A stretch of 64,000 nt of DNA, taken from contig CM047431.1 of assembly GCA_026168455.1 (NCBI GenBank), positions 53,992,039-54,056,038 on the forward strand. The letters run 5' to 3'. Below, piece after piece: positions 49,900 through 61,122 of the stretch. The notes beneath the pieces are model-generated. The model saw only the letters and a program-made list of their open reading frames with translations. It had not been told where the DNA came from and did not search any database. The translations under genes were made by a program, and so were the position numbers. The DNA is from Theocolax elegans (lineage: Eukaryota > Arthropoda > Insecta > Hymenoptera > Cerocephalidae). How positions within the stretch are numbered: position 1 is the stretch's first letter; each line of letters begins with the position of its first letter.

Positions 49900-50460
49900 C
49901 AAAGCTTCATACAAATGAATTTCTTAAAAAATTAACAAATTTAAACAATATACATGAATGCTGCTCTATATCGAATAAATAAATTAATTATATTGTTTCA
50001 TATAGACAAATTTAAATTGCACAATATTTTATCACATTTACTTACCTTTACTGTCCAAAATATACGTCCCATTAATATTGTTTTATCAAATATTCTTAGA
50101 AGGAACATTTATGTAAAAAAAATAAACTATACGGTTTTATATAAACATATGAAAATTATGTATATATATATTTTTTTTTTCAAATCACGTTAACTCTTCT
50201 TTCAGAAACATGTTTCTTATTACTTCTTTCTTGCCAAATATTTTTTTTTTAATTTTTGAGATATTTGAGGAACAACACTTTTCTCTTCAATACATTGATA
50301 TTCAGAATATTAGAATTATATCTAAAATTTAACATGTATAAATACATTTGAAATTTACTATTAGAACATATATGTATATGCAAAATAATAATTCTGCATA
50401 CTATAATTACTATTCTAATTATTATTATTATTATTATTATTATTTTATATAATAATAAGC
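49900..50460. other. AT-rich non-coding DNA
   Basis: No gene supported. A possible donor (AAAG|GTAAGT on the minus strand near 50044) does not join in phase to the TIMMDC1-like exon. An ATT microsatellite lies at 50415-50445. Confidence 0.35.
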
Positions 50461-50499
50461 GAGCTATATTCGGACGTGCCTTATAAATTTTTGTTCTCA

Positions 50500-50545
50500 G
50501 GCGCAGCCTGGCGGCAACGCGCAGGGGGGCTCGGCCCCCCTAGGT
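50500..50545 (+). mobile_element. Possible Helitron 3' end
   Basis: A GC-rich patch in AT-rich DNA ends in a perfect 8-bp hairpin (AGGGGGGC, loop TCG, GCCCCCCT at 50523-50541) that overlaps CTAG. A GC-rich hairpin near a CTRR end is typical of Helitron 3' termini. The hairpin is normally about 10 bases before CTRR and the next base is usually T; here it overlaps and is followed by G, so the call is tentative. No helicase is present. Confidence 0.35.
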
Positions 50546-50669
50546 ACATTTAAATTGATATACGACGTTATATTTGTCTAAAGTTTTGTCCTATCTTTTC
50601 CTAAATTTACAATTGGACTTAAACTTTACGAAATTAAGGGAATTGTCATAAAATTATATATATTATTAA

Positions 50670-51052
50670 CGGGATGTCGGACCCGAATTACAGGGATCTA
50701 CCCTTTCCAACCCAAAAATTATAATGAAAAAAGTAAATTAAAAATTTGAAAAAATTTGTAATCGTTATTCAGAACTTTTTTGAGATCCTGGAGCTCCGAT
50801 TTTTCAAGATTATTTTGTTTTTCATGAATTATGCAGACAAATACGAAACGTCGGTAACGTAAATTTCGAAAAATAGGTACATTTTCCAACCCAAAAAAGT
50901 TGTTGCTATTATTAATAGAAAAATGGTAAAAAAATCACGAATAATCCTGAAAGCAAACTGAAGGACCTGGAGCTCTGCTTTTTTCGATAAATTAAATTCC
51001 TAACCATTAAAACTAATTAATAAACTTGCTATTTTTAGGGTCCGACATCCCC
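50670..51052. mobile_element. MITE of the GGGATGTCGGA family
   Basis: Left end CGGGATGTCGGACCC and right end GGGTCCGACATCCCC are inverted repeats. TTAA precedes the left end (50666-50669), and CTAA follows the right, as if one target duplication has mutated. The terminus is shared with the TTAA-flanked MITE at 22995-23507, but the interior is not palindromic over its full length. Confidence 0.7.
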
Positions 51053-51059
51053 TAAACTA

Positions 51060-52369
51060 TCGTTATGTTTATTTTATCAAAAGTTTTGTATTATTCGTTT
51101 TCAATTTTGTAATATAATAAAAAAAGTGTTTGTCTAGCCCTTATGTAGTATGAGTAGAAAGTAGAAAATTTTTTCCGAGAGCGCGTTTACTGCACAAGCA
51201 AACCGGGGCTAATAATCGTCTAAACTAATCGGATAAATCTCCTTTCGCCATGCGTACCATATATTTTGTAATCCACACTCAAGTGTGGCCACCTCTAGAC
51301 CACGAGGAGAAGGTTTTAAATTTAACCGCGTGCGTACGTGTATACAAGAATTAATGCACAAATTTTTTGTATGAGTTAAGGCACATTCTATGATGTGCAA
51401 CAATTGTGCGAGTGATAAATAATATTTGTAGAAATAATAATTAAAAACCATATTTGAAATAAATCAAATACTGAAATCTGTAATCTTTGCGAACCCCCCT
51501 TAACTTTTATAAATAATTGAAATAGTATAATATAATATAGTGATTTATATGTTATATTTACGAAAAACGAAATAAAATGTTATCTTGTTAAATTTTATAA
51601 TTTGAACTTCTTACAAATTTTACTAAATGTATGTTACTGTAACATTTAATTTATTTAACTTTATATACAGATCAAATGGAAAATATTTATTATTTATTTA
51701 TTGGAAATGTAGAATGGTAACTTTCATTTGTTTCATAACATATATTAAGATTAATTAATATTATCACAATATTTATTATATTAAATAAATACTTACATCA
51801 TTCCCATACAAAATCAGAATACATTAATGCTCTTATTTAAGTTATCAATTTATTTTAAAATTAAAAAATTATTAGAGACAATTAAATTTTGTCCAGTAAA
51901 TTTTTTCGAGTTCACATACTCGAGAAATATATGCTACTTTTACCCAGAACGTTATGAATCGAAAACCGGGCATTTCAATCGATTGTGGAATAAATATATT
52001 TTTACTCAGGAAAATTTATTAATTTTTTTTAGCAAGAGGAGAAGCAGATAACGAGTAAGTTTTAAACTTTTACTTTGTACTAAAACATACAATATATTGA
52101 AAAAAATATGTTAATAATATTTAATTGGAGCAAATAAAATAACGGGAGAGTTATTTTTTTCAAGAAAGCGCTCACCTATATGCGGTAACTAAAAAATAAA
52201 TTGCAACACGCAAAAAGACATTTGTAATTAATATTACCGAGTAGGAAAGGTAAACGATATCAGCTGTTAAAAAAAAATTAACGTTAAAATTTTTACCGTG
52301 TTATCTCTGTAATGATAATAATGATGATTAATTAAAAATCATTTTTATAAGAAAAAGCTCTTATTCATT
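51060..52369. other. AT-rich non-coding DNA
   Basis: No gene recognised. A slightly GC-richer patch near 51180-51370 is read by an 80-codon minus-strand frame without recognisable similarity. Confidence 0.4.
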
Positions 52370-53048
52370 TTTGCCCTCCAAAGTAATGACGCTTTTTGCG
52401 ACCAATCGATGAAAAGTTACATAAAATATAATAATCAATATTTATTTTGTTGGAGATATATTCTATAAAGTGTTTCCAATTTTTTCAGATTTTTATAATA
52501 CTCTATGCCAAAGTGGTAGACACTTAAATTTTTTGGCTATATTCATTAATTTGTAGCTGCTCAGGGAAAAATTTTTCACAAAAACACACACGCATATATA
52601 TCTATATTTGTAAAATTCTCTAATCTTTTCACCAAAAATATTTCCAAAGTCGTACATATAAGCTATTGCTACCCTGTAAGTTATTTAATCCTTAAAATGA
52701 GAATTTAAGAGGGTTCGATCATGAATATACAGACTAAAAAATTCCTGGAGATACTTTTTTTATTTCTAAAGTACCTGTGTAAATCCCGTTACATCACAAG
52801 CATAAGCCTCTATGCTAAAAATAATTTTAGTAGTCTATAATGTTATAAAATATATATATGTCGGTGGGTGTTGTAAAAAATTTTACTATTTGAGTTAAAT
52901 ATTTTTGTAATATTTTTTTTTATTAAATTTTTGTCTAAAAAAATTTTAAATCATATTTTTTCAACAAAATAAATATTGATTATTATATTTTATGTAATTT
53001 TTCATGATTCGGTGTCGAAAAAAACGTTATTATTTTGAGGCGGGCAAA
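52370..53048. mobile_element. MITE with TTTGCCC terminal repeats
   Basis: Ends TTTGCCC (52370-52376) and GGGCAAA (53042-53048) are inverted, followed by imperfect inverted arms of about 85 bp sharing 'acataaaatataataatcaa' and 'tatttattttgttg'. The middle is unrelated AT-rich DNA. No coding capacity. A decayed relative lies near 3880-4266. Confidence 0.75.
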
Positions 53049-54388
53049 TAACGAATAAGACACTATAAGAAAAGTTGTTAATTACGTTTCTCCTAAGTAG
53101 ATGAAAATTTTGCAGATGTATCACGAATGGAAATTTTAAAATTGATCAAAAGTACAACCTATATACCTTATTAATCACATATTATCTCTTGTTAAAACTC
53201 GTTACATTTTCATTTTGCAAATATACATGAGTAAATATAAATAAACATCCGCGTTCTATAATATACATAAAATAAACATAAGATATAGATTACATTTTTA
53301 TTTTTCTGAGATTATATATTTATTGAATTATCATTAGCGACATTCTCGCGATAACAATGTGCGATGTAATCAACAAATTATCTTTTATTCTCTCTCCTAC
53401 TCGTTACGTAACAAAATTTCGACTCGATCGGTATCGCAAATAAACATACTATTTTCGGCTATTTCGATGATAAATTCTGGAAAAGTGGAAAGTATTCGAA
53501 CACTAGAGATCCACGATATCGATCTCGTGGAATATTCTTATTTGCTCACTCGAATCGTGTGCTACTCGAACGTAATTCTTCTTTTTTTTTTCGTTCTTTC
53601 GATTCCATTTAAATTTTAAATTTTCGTTCTCTATTTTTTTGTTTTATCATCGAACTAATGAAAATACCTCGTATAACGTTTTTCATCGTAATCCAGATAT
53701 ATCCAATTTATATTTGTATTTTATCAATTAAGCTTTACGTGGTTCACGCAAATAACTTTTGACGAGGCGTTCCGTACGCGAATGAGCAGCGCAGCGATCA
53801 AATGAAACGAAAGTGAACAAAGTCAAAATACAGTCAGCCTCTGCGATATTTGGAAATTTCGTTTAATCGATCAATCAAAACGAGCAACGTGTTTTGCAAG
53901 AATTATAAATATTTATCATTCGTCGAAATTTAATTTAGTAAAAATGATTACGCAAAAAGCCTATTCTACGAATTAATGACGAACTTTTCTTTCGGGAACG
54001 AGGTGGATTAAACAAGAGAGACCGAGAGGGCCCTTTGATAGAAACGTAGGCGCGTACGGTTGAAATTTAAACGGCTAATTGGAAAATTGTACAAAGCGTT
54101 CGTGCGTAAAAAGAGAAATGAAATTATATATATATATATATAAATTTGTTCAAACTTGGAATTCAAAAAAAACATTTTTGTTGTTAAATTAAAAAAAAAA
54201 AAAAGAGAATTGTTGTTCGTGTAGAAACATTGTTTGTCGAGTGAAAACTGTATTGTATGTGTGTGAGCGCGTGCGTGCGGCCAGATATTAATTTTATCAA
54301 TCGAGTGTTACATCGTTATCTTTGAAAGAAATCACGTTGACCGTTTGATTTTTATACGATAAACCAATTAATTTAGATAGCGATGTAA
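53049..54388. other. Upstream region of gene 2
   Basis: AT-rich at first, then a CpG-containing stretch (about 53340-54380) with short microsatellites (TA near 54126-54142, TG near 54258-54276). It may contain regulatory DNA of gene 2; no exon is recognised. Confidence 0.35.
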
Positions 54389-54396
54389 TATAAAAG
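54389..54396 (+). promoter_or_regulatory. TATA box of gene 2
   Basis: TATAAAAG lies 53 bases before the ATG at 54442, placing a start site near 54415-54430. Confidence 0.5.
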
Positions 54397-54441
54397 GCTG
54401 AATCGGATTTTTAATAAAGTGCATCAAGATCACTGGTCGCT

Positions 54442-57325
54442 ATGGCGTCGATTTATAAAATTCTAATACTCCTGTTACATTTGCAACTCGTTTTACTATT
54501 AGTAGATTGTGAGTATAGCGCAGAACTTTGTTTCCGTATATATAGCGATTCGATCGATCGGGCAGTTTGATAATTTTCATTTGGTTTTGTTTGCAGCGAA
54601 GTCAACGAAAACGCCGAGAGTGAAAACAACGAGAGGTAGAAAGACAACGACACCGAGACCTATACGTACAACGACCTCGAAAAAATGGTCGACAAGTTGC
54701 ACGATAAACCCGTCGAGTGATTTCAATTCGAGCGTCCTTTATCTAGAACCAAACGGTCTCAACTTTTTCTACCCGGAATCCGAAGACGATTTAAACTTGA
54801 ACGGTAAAGTACCGAATTTGAGGATCGCTTGTCCAGGCGGTCAAATATTGGCCGGACCACGGGAAACGAATCTCACTTCGGCCCTAGTCGAGTGCGTGGG
54901 TGGATCGACGGTCAAGCTCGCTAAGACGTACTTTTATCAGCCTTTCAAGAATTTCGGATGCTCCACTCCGGTGAAAACGGTGGCTAGGCTCACTGGTAGA
55001 AAAGCGAGCAACGGGAAAAATATCGCCGAGTTCGGTATAGACGTTAACGCGACTTATTTCTTGCCGATATTCGACGAGGTCGTAGTCAGCAATTTCAAGG
55101 GTGGTTACATACCCAGGTTAATTGTTTATATCAAGTGATTGACCGTCCCCTCGGGCCAGAAAAGACATTTTAAATGACTTCTTTAATTTCAGGTGGGTTC
55201 ATCAAAAAGTCCTTCCGGTCAAGAAGAAGGATGAATCCTCGAAGACGACCGCGTTGAAGAAAGGTGCGCTCGCGGCGAGTGTTCCTTTCGAGAAGGTTTA
55301 CAATCTCAAGGAACAACGAGCCCAACTCTTGGCGTTGTACAACGATACGGAACTGGTTGATAAATATATACCTGCTACAGGTCAGTTATTTTCATATATA
55401 TTTACCTAAAAACTGGAATTTAAACAAATTTTTAATCACGCGGATGAAGCTTATCGAACAACTTAAATAATTTTTTTGGTAACAGCGGCGTAGAAAATTT
55501 AATTGCTAAATGTTAATCATTTGAAATTTCCTTTCAACATTTTTAATTTATATACTAGAGATTTTTTTTATGTCACTTTATTACTATTAACTAAAAAGTA
55601 AATATTGATATCAATTTTGTAACATTATGTTCAACAAAATTACGGTGGTATCTATCTTTAAAAATCCAGAAATTGTATATATATCTGACACAAAACAATT
55701 TTTAAAACTTATAATTTTTCTTAAACGGTATAGAGGAGAAATTTGTGGAGTATGTTTTTTTCTATATGATAAATGTAAATTAATTACGAATCAACAGTCA
55801 GATTCTGCATCGAAATGATTAGGTAAAAAGTTAAACTATATGACTACCCAAACCTTAGTTAAAAATATTTCAAAATAATTTTTACAAAAAATGCAAATTT
55901 TACAACTAAGCTCCTCGCTGATTCGAATAGCAAATGAAAGACATGTGCTCTGAAAGAGAGATCGATTGACAATTGAAATTTTGATAAATTCATATTTATT
56001 TACAAAATTGAAATATTGAACAATTTGATATTCCAGTTTTTAAGTTGTCGACGCTTACATTAAGAGAATTTTATAATAAAATAGACTGCAACAGCGTAAT
56101 AAACCTGAAATTCGTATCAGCTGTTTGAATAAAATTAATCTAAAAATTCGCAATGTTTGTAATAAAATCTTTAGAATGTTGCTCGTACTGTCAATATAAT
56201 TTATAGATTTCTTGAAAAATCAAAATTCCCAAATTTATCGTATTGTAACGGTTAATTTTAGAAAAAAAAATTCTCTGCGTGTAGGTTACACGAATTTCCT
56301 GAGATTACAAAACTTTTCATTTATTTACTTCATTTTTTAATTGCAATAACTAAAGCGTATCAATGTTTTTTTTTATTTTTGCTTACATAATTTAATACTT
56401 TATCAAATGTAATATAAATTCGTTGATTTATTAATTAAATTAACTGTCCTATAAATTGAATGGTGCAGTTTTAAAGGATATAATATATTTCAAAATCCAG
56501 ATAATAAACGAATGCAAAATTCGTTCCAACAGTTTAAAAAGAGTAATGGATTAAGATAATGTTCTATCGTATATGTTCGTAGAAATTGATATGTATGTTA
56601 TTTACTAGAATGATCGTTAAATCGAAAAGTATGTACACCCCCATATATAGTAAATGTGAATATTAAATTCGTTGCAACGATATAGCTAAATTTTCTTCGT
56701 TTGAAAAAATGTATAGCTATAGCATATGTAAATGTTTTAAAGGTCAAAAGATATTTGAATATCTATTTTATTTGTGTTGTCAGGTGGTAATCAATTCGTA
56801 GCGAGTCCACTAGTCAGCGCAAACGATCTTTATTACGATTTCCAGCGTGCAAGTTCTCAGGTTTACGAATTGACGAGCCCAGTTTGGTCGAGTGTTCAAA
56901 ACGGCAACTGGAAACTCGTATCGGATGCGGTACGACAACTAGCGAAAGAAAAATCAGCGACCGTCACCGAGGCCGATTTAGATATATGGACGGGCTCTTA
57001 TTTATCATTATATTTACCTAACAAAGATGGTAAAAATGTGTACGTCTCGTTACCCTATGACGTCCGACCCCCTCAATTTCTTTTCAAGTACGTTCGTAAC
57101 AGCAAGACCAATCAAGCCATCGTTTTCGTCACCGTCAACAATCCTCATTTGACCGAACTCACCGAGAACAACGTAATTTGCGATAAATTACCCAAATGCC
57201 AAACTCAATATCCCGAATTCGAGAAATTCGATAAAGGTTACACTTACTGTTGCTCCTTCGACGATTTCAAGAGGCACGCTCAATCACTTGGTTTACCCAT
57301 TTTTGAGAATACACTACTTTTCTAG
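54442..57325 (+). CDS. Secreted DNA/RNA non-specific endonuclease-like protein, probable pseudoenzyme (four exons)
   Basis: Proposed exons: 54442-54508, 54597-55116, 55193-55380 and 56784-57325 (stop included), with GTGAGT, GTTAAT, GTCAGT donors and CAG acceptors. Phases agree and give 438 residues. Exon 1 is a signal peptide (MASIYKILILLLHLQLVLLL). Residues 23-55 are a Thr/Lys/Pro-rich, probably O-glycosylated linker absent from gene 1. Then come the family's N-terminal cysteine region (TSCTIN, IACPGGQ, LVECVGG) and the NUC domain ending with KGYTYCCSFDDF. The catalytic RGHL position reads NQF (Q262 in place of histidine), and the metal-site asparagine of the N-x-P-x-W block is also replaced (ELTSPVW), so nuclease activity is not expected. 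The C-terminal cysteines (ICDKLPKC, YCC) are kept. It is a paralogue of the gene at 31182-37924 in the same orientation. Confidence 0.88.
55381..56783 (+). other. Intron 3 of gene 2
   Basis: AT-rich intron (donor GTCAGT, acceptor TTGTTGTCAG-type). No MITE ends or other genes recognised; the frame at 55627-55818 is chance. Confidence 0.8.
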
Positions 57326-57353
57326 ATTTTAACCACCTCTCGTTTACTATGTA

Positions 57354-57359
57354 AATAAA
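57354..57359 (+). terminator. Polyadenylation signal of gene 2
   Basis: AATAAA 29 bases after the stop codon. Confidence 0.55.
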
Positions 57360-58620
57360 TTACAATTTACCTATTTCAACCACATTATCTCTCTCACTCT
57401 CTCACACTCTCGCTTTCTTCATTTTTTACCAAAAATAAAATATAAATTTTTTTATACGTTACTTGTGTTATTCGTATCATGACCTGACACGTCCCTTTCA
57501 TCCGAGGAAAATGTATTATCAGTTTCGTTTGTGTATGCAAATACATAACAATAGTAGAGCATTGATTTTACGTCCAATCTGTCAGGTATATTATCATAAT
57601 TAACTTGTAAATGCAAACAATCGTTACTTTCTGCAATATAAAACAAATAAATAAAAATTAAATTTCATTTAACAATTCTCTTTATATCTACCAGGCATTG
57701 TGCATTTTTTATTACCATTATTTGTGTTTCACTACTAAATTGAATAATAATGAGTAAATGTAAGGTAAATTATTAAATTCATCATCATCATTTTGTTACC
57801 TATTTTATTACGTATTTTAATATTACATTAATCTCATCTTGATATACGTTTGTTTAATCTAATCGAGTTAAAGACGATACTCGACACTATCGTTTGTACA
57901 GAAATGATATTTAATACAAAAAAAGAAAATTGTAAAATAATTTAATCATAAATGAAAAAAAACTCTTTAGTTCGAACCAAAATAATTAGAATGTTGAACG
58001 TATTAAACAAAATCTTAATTTCTCTTGGTTATAATTTAAAATATTTTAATTATAATAATAAAAATATTTAGATGTATATTATCAGATCTTGCTAAAACAC
58101 TAACATATACGAATAGTGGTCATTTATCACTTTCTCGAGTTTGAATTAATTATTTTCATTGGATACATTAGGTTCGGTATACATGTACGTTAATGCCTAA
58201 AAAAAATTCAAATTTCTTGCCTTTAAAATTATTGGATTTATAATGATCATGGAAATATGCAAGTAATATTTATCAATTTTTGCTAAACATTGGGATAATA
58301 ATTAATTGCGTTTAGTCGTTCATTAGATTAATTATTTTAATAACTTTTTACATTAGAATATTGTGTTTTTATTTTGTTAATTAATTGTAGTATACAAATA
58401 TATTGGTGCACAACATTATTATCTATTACTGTCGTGTGGGGTTTTCAAATAAAATATCTTGATTTATTCATTCGACAAATTGTATAAAATTTTCCAACCC
58501 ATACAACATTATATCATTCTATTTTTAAAACGATGATACTGATGTGAAAAGACCAGATCAAAATTTATATTCTAAAGAGCTATAGATCAAATCAATAGGT
58601 ACACTGAGAAAAATCGTCTT
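57360..58620. other. AT-rich intergenic DNA
   Basis: A CT/CA-rich patch lies at 57388-57420. No gene recognised; the 64-codon minus frame at 57452-57646 is unsupported. Confidence 0.4.
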
Positions 58621-59061
58621 ACAAGGGGAGTACATGACCTCTGGGAAACGGATCTCATCCTAACTTTGGTATATCTTTTATACTGTAGAAATATGAAGAA
58701 AGCCAAGTTATCTCTTGCCAATGGCCACTTTTATGGAAGTTATTCGACATCCAATAATAATAGCAGTAAAAAATACTTCCAATTCGGTCGCTTATAACTC
58801 AAAAACAAATAAAGATAAATAATCGAACCAAAAACCAAAAGAAAGTTGAGTTCAAGTAGATATGGTTCAAAAAAAAGAAGCTCAAATTGCTTAATTTGAA
58901 GCAAAGTTATGAAGAAAATAAGAAATTGAAGATTATTAGGCCAAAAGAAACAATAAATTTTTCATATTAAATAACTTGGCTTTCTTCATATTTTTATATT
59001 ATAAAAGACATACCAAAGTTAGGATGAGATCCGTTTCCCGGAGGTCATGTACTTCCCTTGT
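58621..59061. mobile_element. Palindromic-ended MITE (441 bp)
   Basis: Left end 'acaaggggagtacatgacct' and right end 'aggtcatgtacttcccttgt' are inverted, and the similarity extends inward about 60 bases ('gggaaacggatctcatccta'). The interior 'ttataactcaaaaacaaata' block matches the MITE at 35437-36716. Confidence 0.8.
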
Positions 59062-60395
59062 TAGTATATTTTATATTCATAGCATTCTATAATATAAAGC
59101 AACGTTCGAATACAATTTAAAAATTGTTATAGTAATTTCAACTTCATTTATTTTATTTTTCATTTCAGTTTTCAGTTTATTATACAAATGTGGAATAAAA
59201 TTTAAAGTAAAATGTATAAATACATATAAGAAAGATTGGCATGCTGTTAGTGCATTGTATATATACTTTGTTTTACCTACACTTTTTCTTTCATAAATTA
59301 CAATGATTTTTTCGATAAATTCTAGTTGTGTAAAATAATACTGTATTCCTTTTACTTTGCAGTCTACACTTTAGTTTAAATTACATCCATAAATTCAAAT
59401 AAAAATAAATAACGAGCACAATCGTATTAATTATTCGTAAATCCTTTAATTATACTTATTTTCAAATAAGATTTATTTCAAATATATTTATTTTCGGAAC
59501 CGTCAATTTATATAGAGCAAAGGTAACGTACGACAAGATACAAAAGACAGATAGAAAGGACGTAAATCTGTACTGTTTTTTTTTTCACAAAACAAGCACG
59601 AGAAACTGCGTTTCTTGCAACGACTCTTATATTTAATTCAGTTTAAGAAATCCTTGTTATTTTTTTTATTATAATTATATTGTTGAATACTATAGATATA
59701 TATGACGGCATTATTATACATTACGCAACTTAAATATTTTACAGTATATTTTGGTTTTTTAATTTATTTATATAGTACAACATTTTGCAAGTATTATATT
59801 AATTCTTAGTATTAATTTATTTAGTTACAAACACTAAAACTTGCACACGGAGAGAAATGTTGAATTAAAGAACCCAAATGTTCTAGGTGTTAAATGCTGA
59901 CGTTCGCTTGGTTTTATCCTTTTTTGTCCAAAAGTTTAAATAAAAATACAAGTGATAATCACTTTTAAATTTTTACTTTATTACGGTTAGTAAATTTTCC
60001 CAGACGAAAAGTAGACTTCGAGCACGCGTGATTTAGTTTTACAATTTTGACAGCACTGATACTCCAAAGATTCACCCAAAACGTTTAGACACGTTTTAAA
60101 ACGATTTTTTTCAAAAAATTAACTTTCAAACTGCGAAAAATGACTATATAGTTTATATTAAAATTTACAAAAGTGTTAAATATTACACGAATCATAGTAA
60201 AATTAATTATAAACTATAGTTAACATTACTGGAAACTATAATAATTTTCATAAATTTGTCAGTCCGTGATTTCTTATATATATTACAGAAAATATTGTAA
60301 TTTTTAAGGGGGTGCCATACTAGATTATTACCGACCGAGTCAGATGGATACATTATTACACTTCAAGAACATATTATTGCTTTATATGCAAAACG
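59062..60395. other. AT-rich intergenic DNA
   Basis: No gene recognised. A lone CACGGAGAG at 59846-59854 matches the terminus of the MITE at 24063-24313, but no partner end was found. Confidence 0.4.
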
Positions 60396-60596
60396 CAAAT
60401 ACAGAAGCACTAGATAATCACATAATACGCATTTATACGAAGTTTGAAGTGAATATGTGAACGACACCCTAAAAAAAGTTTGCACGGAAAAAATAGTCAT
60501 TTTTCCGTGCAGAAATTTTTTAGGGTGTCCTTGTTGTATTGATCTGGAACTTTGTAGAAAGACATATTACATCATTATCTAGTGCCTCTGTATTTG
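60396..60596. repeat. Foldback with a strong central hairpin
   Basis: Outer arms 60396-60418 ('caaatacagaagcactagat') and 60574-60596 are inverted with one mismatch. The centre (about 60463-60528) is a near-perfect hairpin whose arms read 'gacaccctaaaaaaa' and 'ttttttagggtgtc', with inner stem 'gcacggaaaaa'. It is probably a MITE core. Confidence 0.7.
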
Positions 60597-61122
60597 GGTT
60601 TTACATAATATTAACAAAAAATAAATAGTTTATATTATTGACAAAGTTTTCTTAGTACCAATTTCGCCGCTAGAGTGCGCGACGCGCTTAGTCTGTATTT
60701 TGTATTGTATACTTAGCGTGGAAGCACATGCGCAAATGGTTGTAGCAATATGGCGTTAAATACCATAATTCATACACCGGCCTTATATCAATAAAAGACA
60801 TACAATAAAAGTCGTGCTTATGCATTGCAGAGTGACGACATTCTTAGTATATTTAATCGGGGAAACAATGGAAAACAAAGACGATAAAGAATCAAAATAT
60901 TTTTATTTAGAGGCCACGGCTGGCTTGCATTCTCCCATCTCTCTCCCTCTCTCTCACTCTACCCATCTCCATCCATCTATCTATCTCTCTCTCTCTCTCA
61001 CACTCGCAATACCAGAATACGTACGCGCATGCGCACGCGCAATTTTCGGACAACTAGTGACGAACTTCTCGCGGCTCATGTGGCGTTGCACGATTACCAA
61101 GTTTGCTCGGTACTGAAAACAC
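60597..61122. promoter_or_regulatory. CpG-containing stretch with an NRF1-like motif
   Basis: Contains CpG clusters near 60665-60690, a CT/TCTA microsatellite at 60931-61005 and CGCATGCGCA (61026-61035), which is the NRF1/erect-wing palindrome. It lies just before the tandem array. Promoter function is inferred; the 100-codon frame at 60814-61116 reads through the microsatellite and is not called a gene. Confidence 0.3.

Noticed and set aside
50044..50110. Possible upstream exon for the TIMMDC1-like exon
   Set aside because: The donor is good, but no frame with the right phase is open or resembles the family.
60814..61116. 100-codon plus-strand frame
   Set aside because: It runs through the CT/TCTA microsatellite and shows no conserved features.
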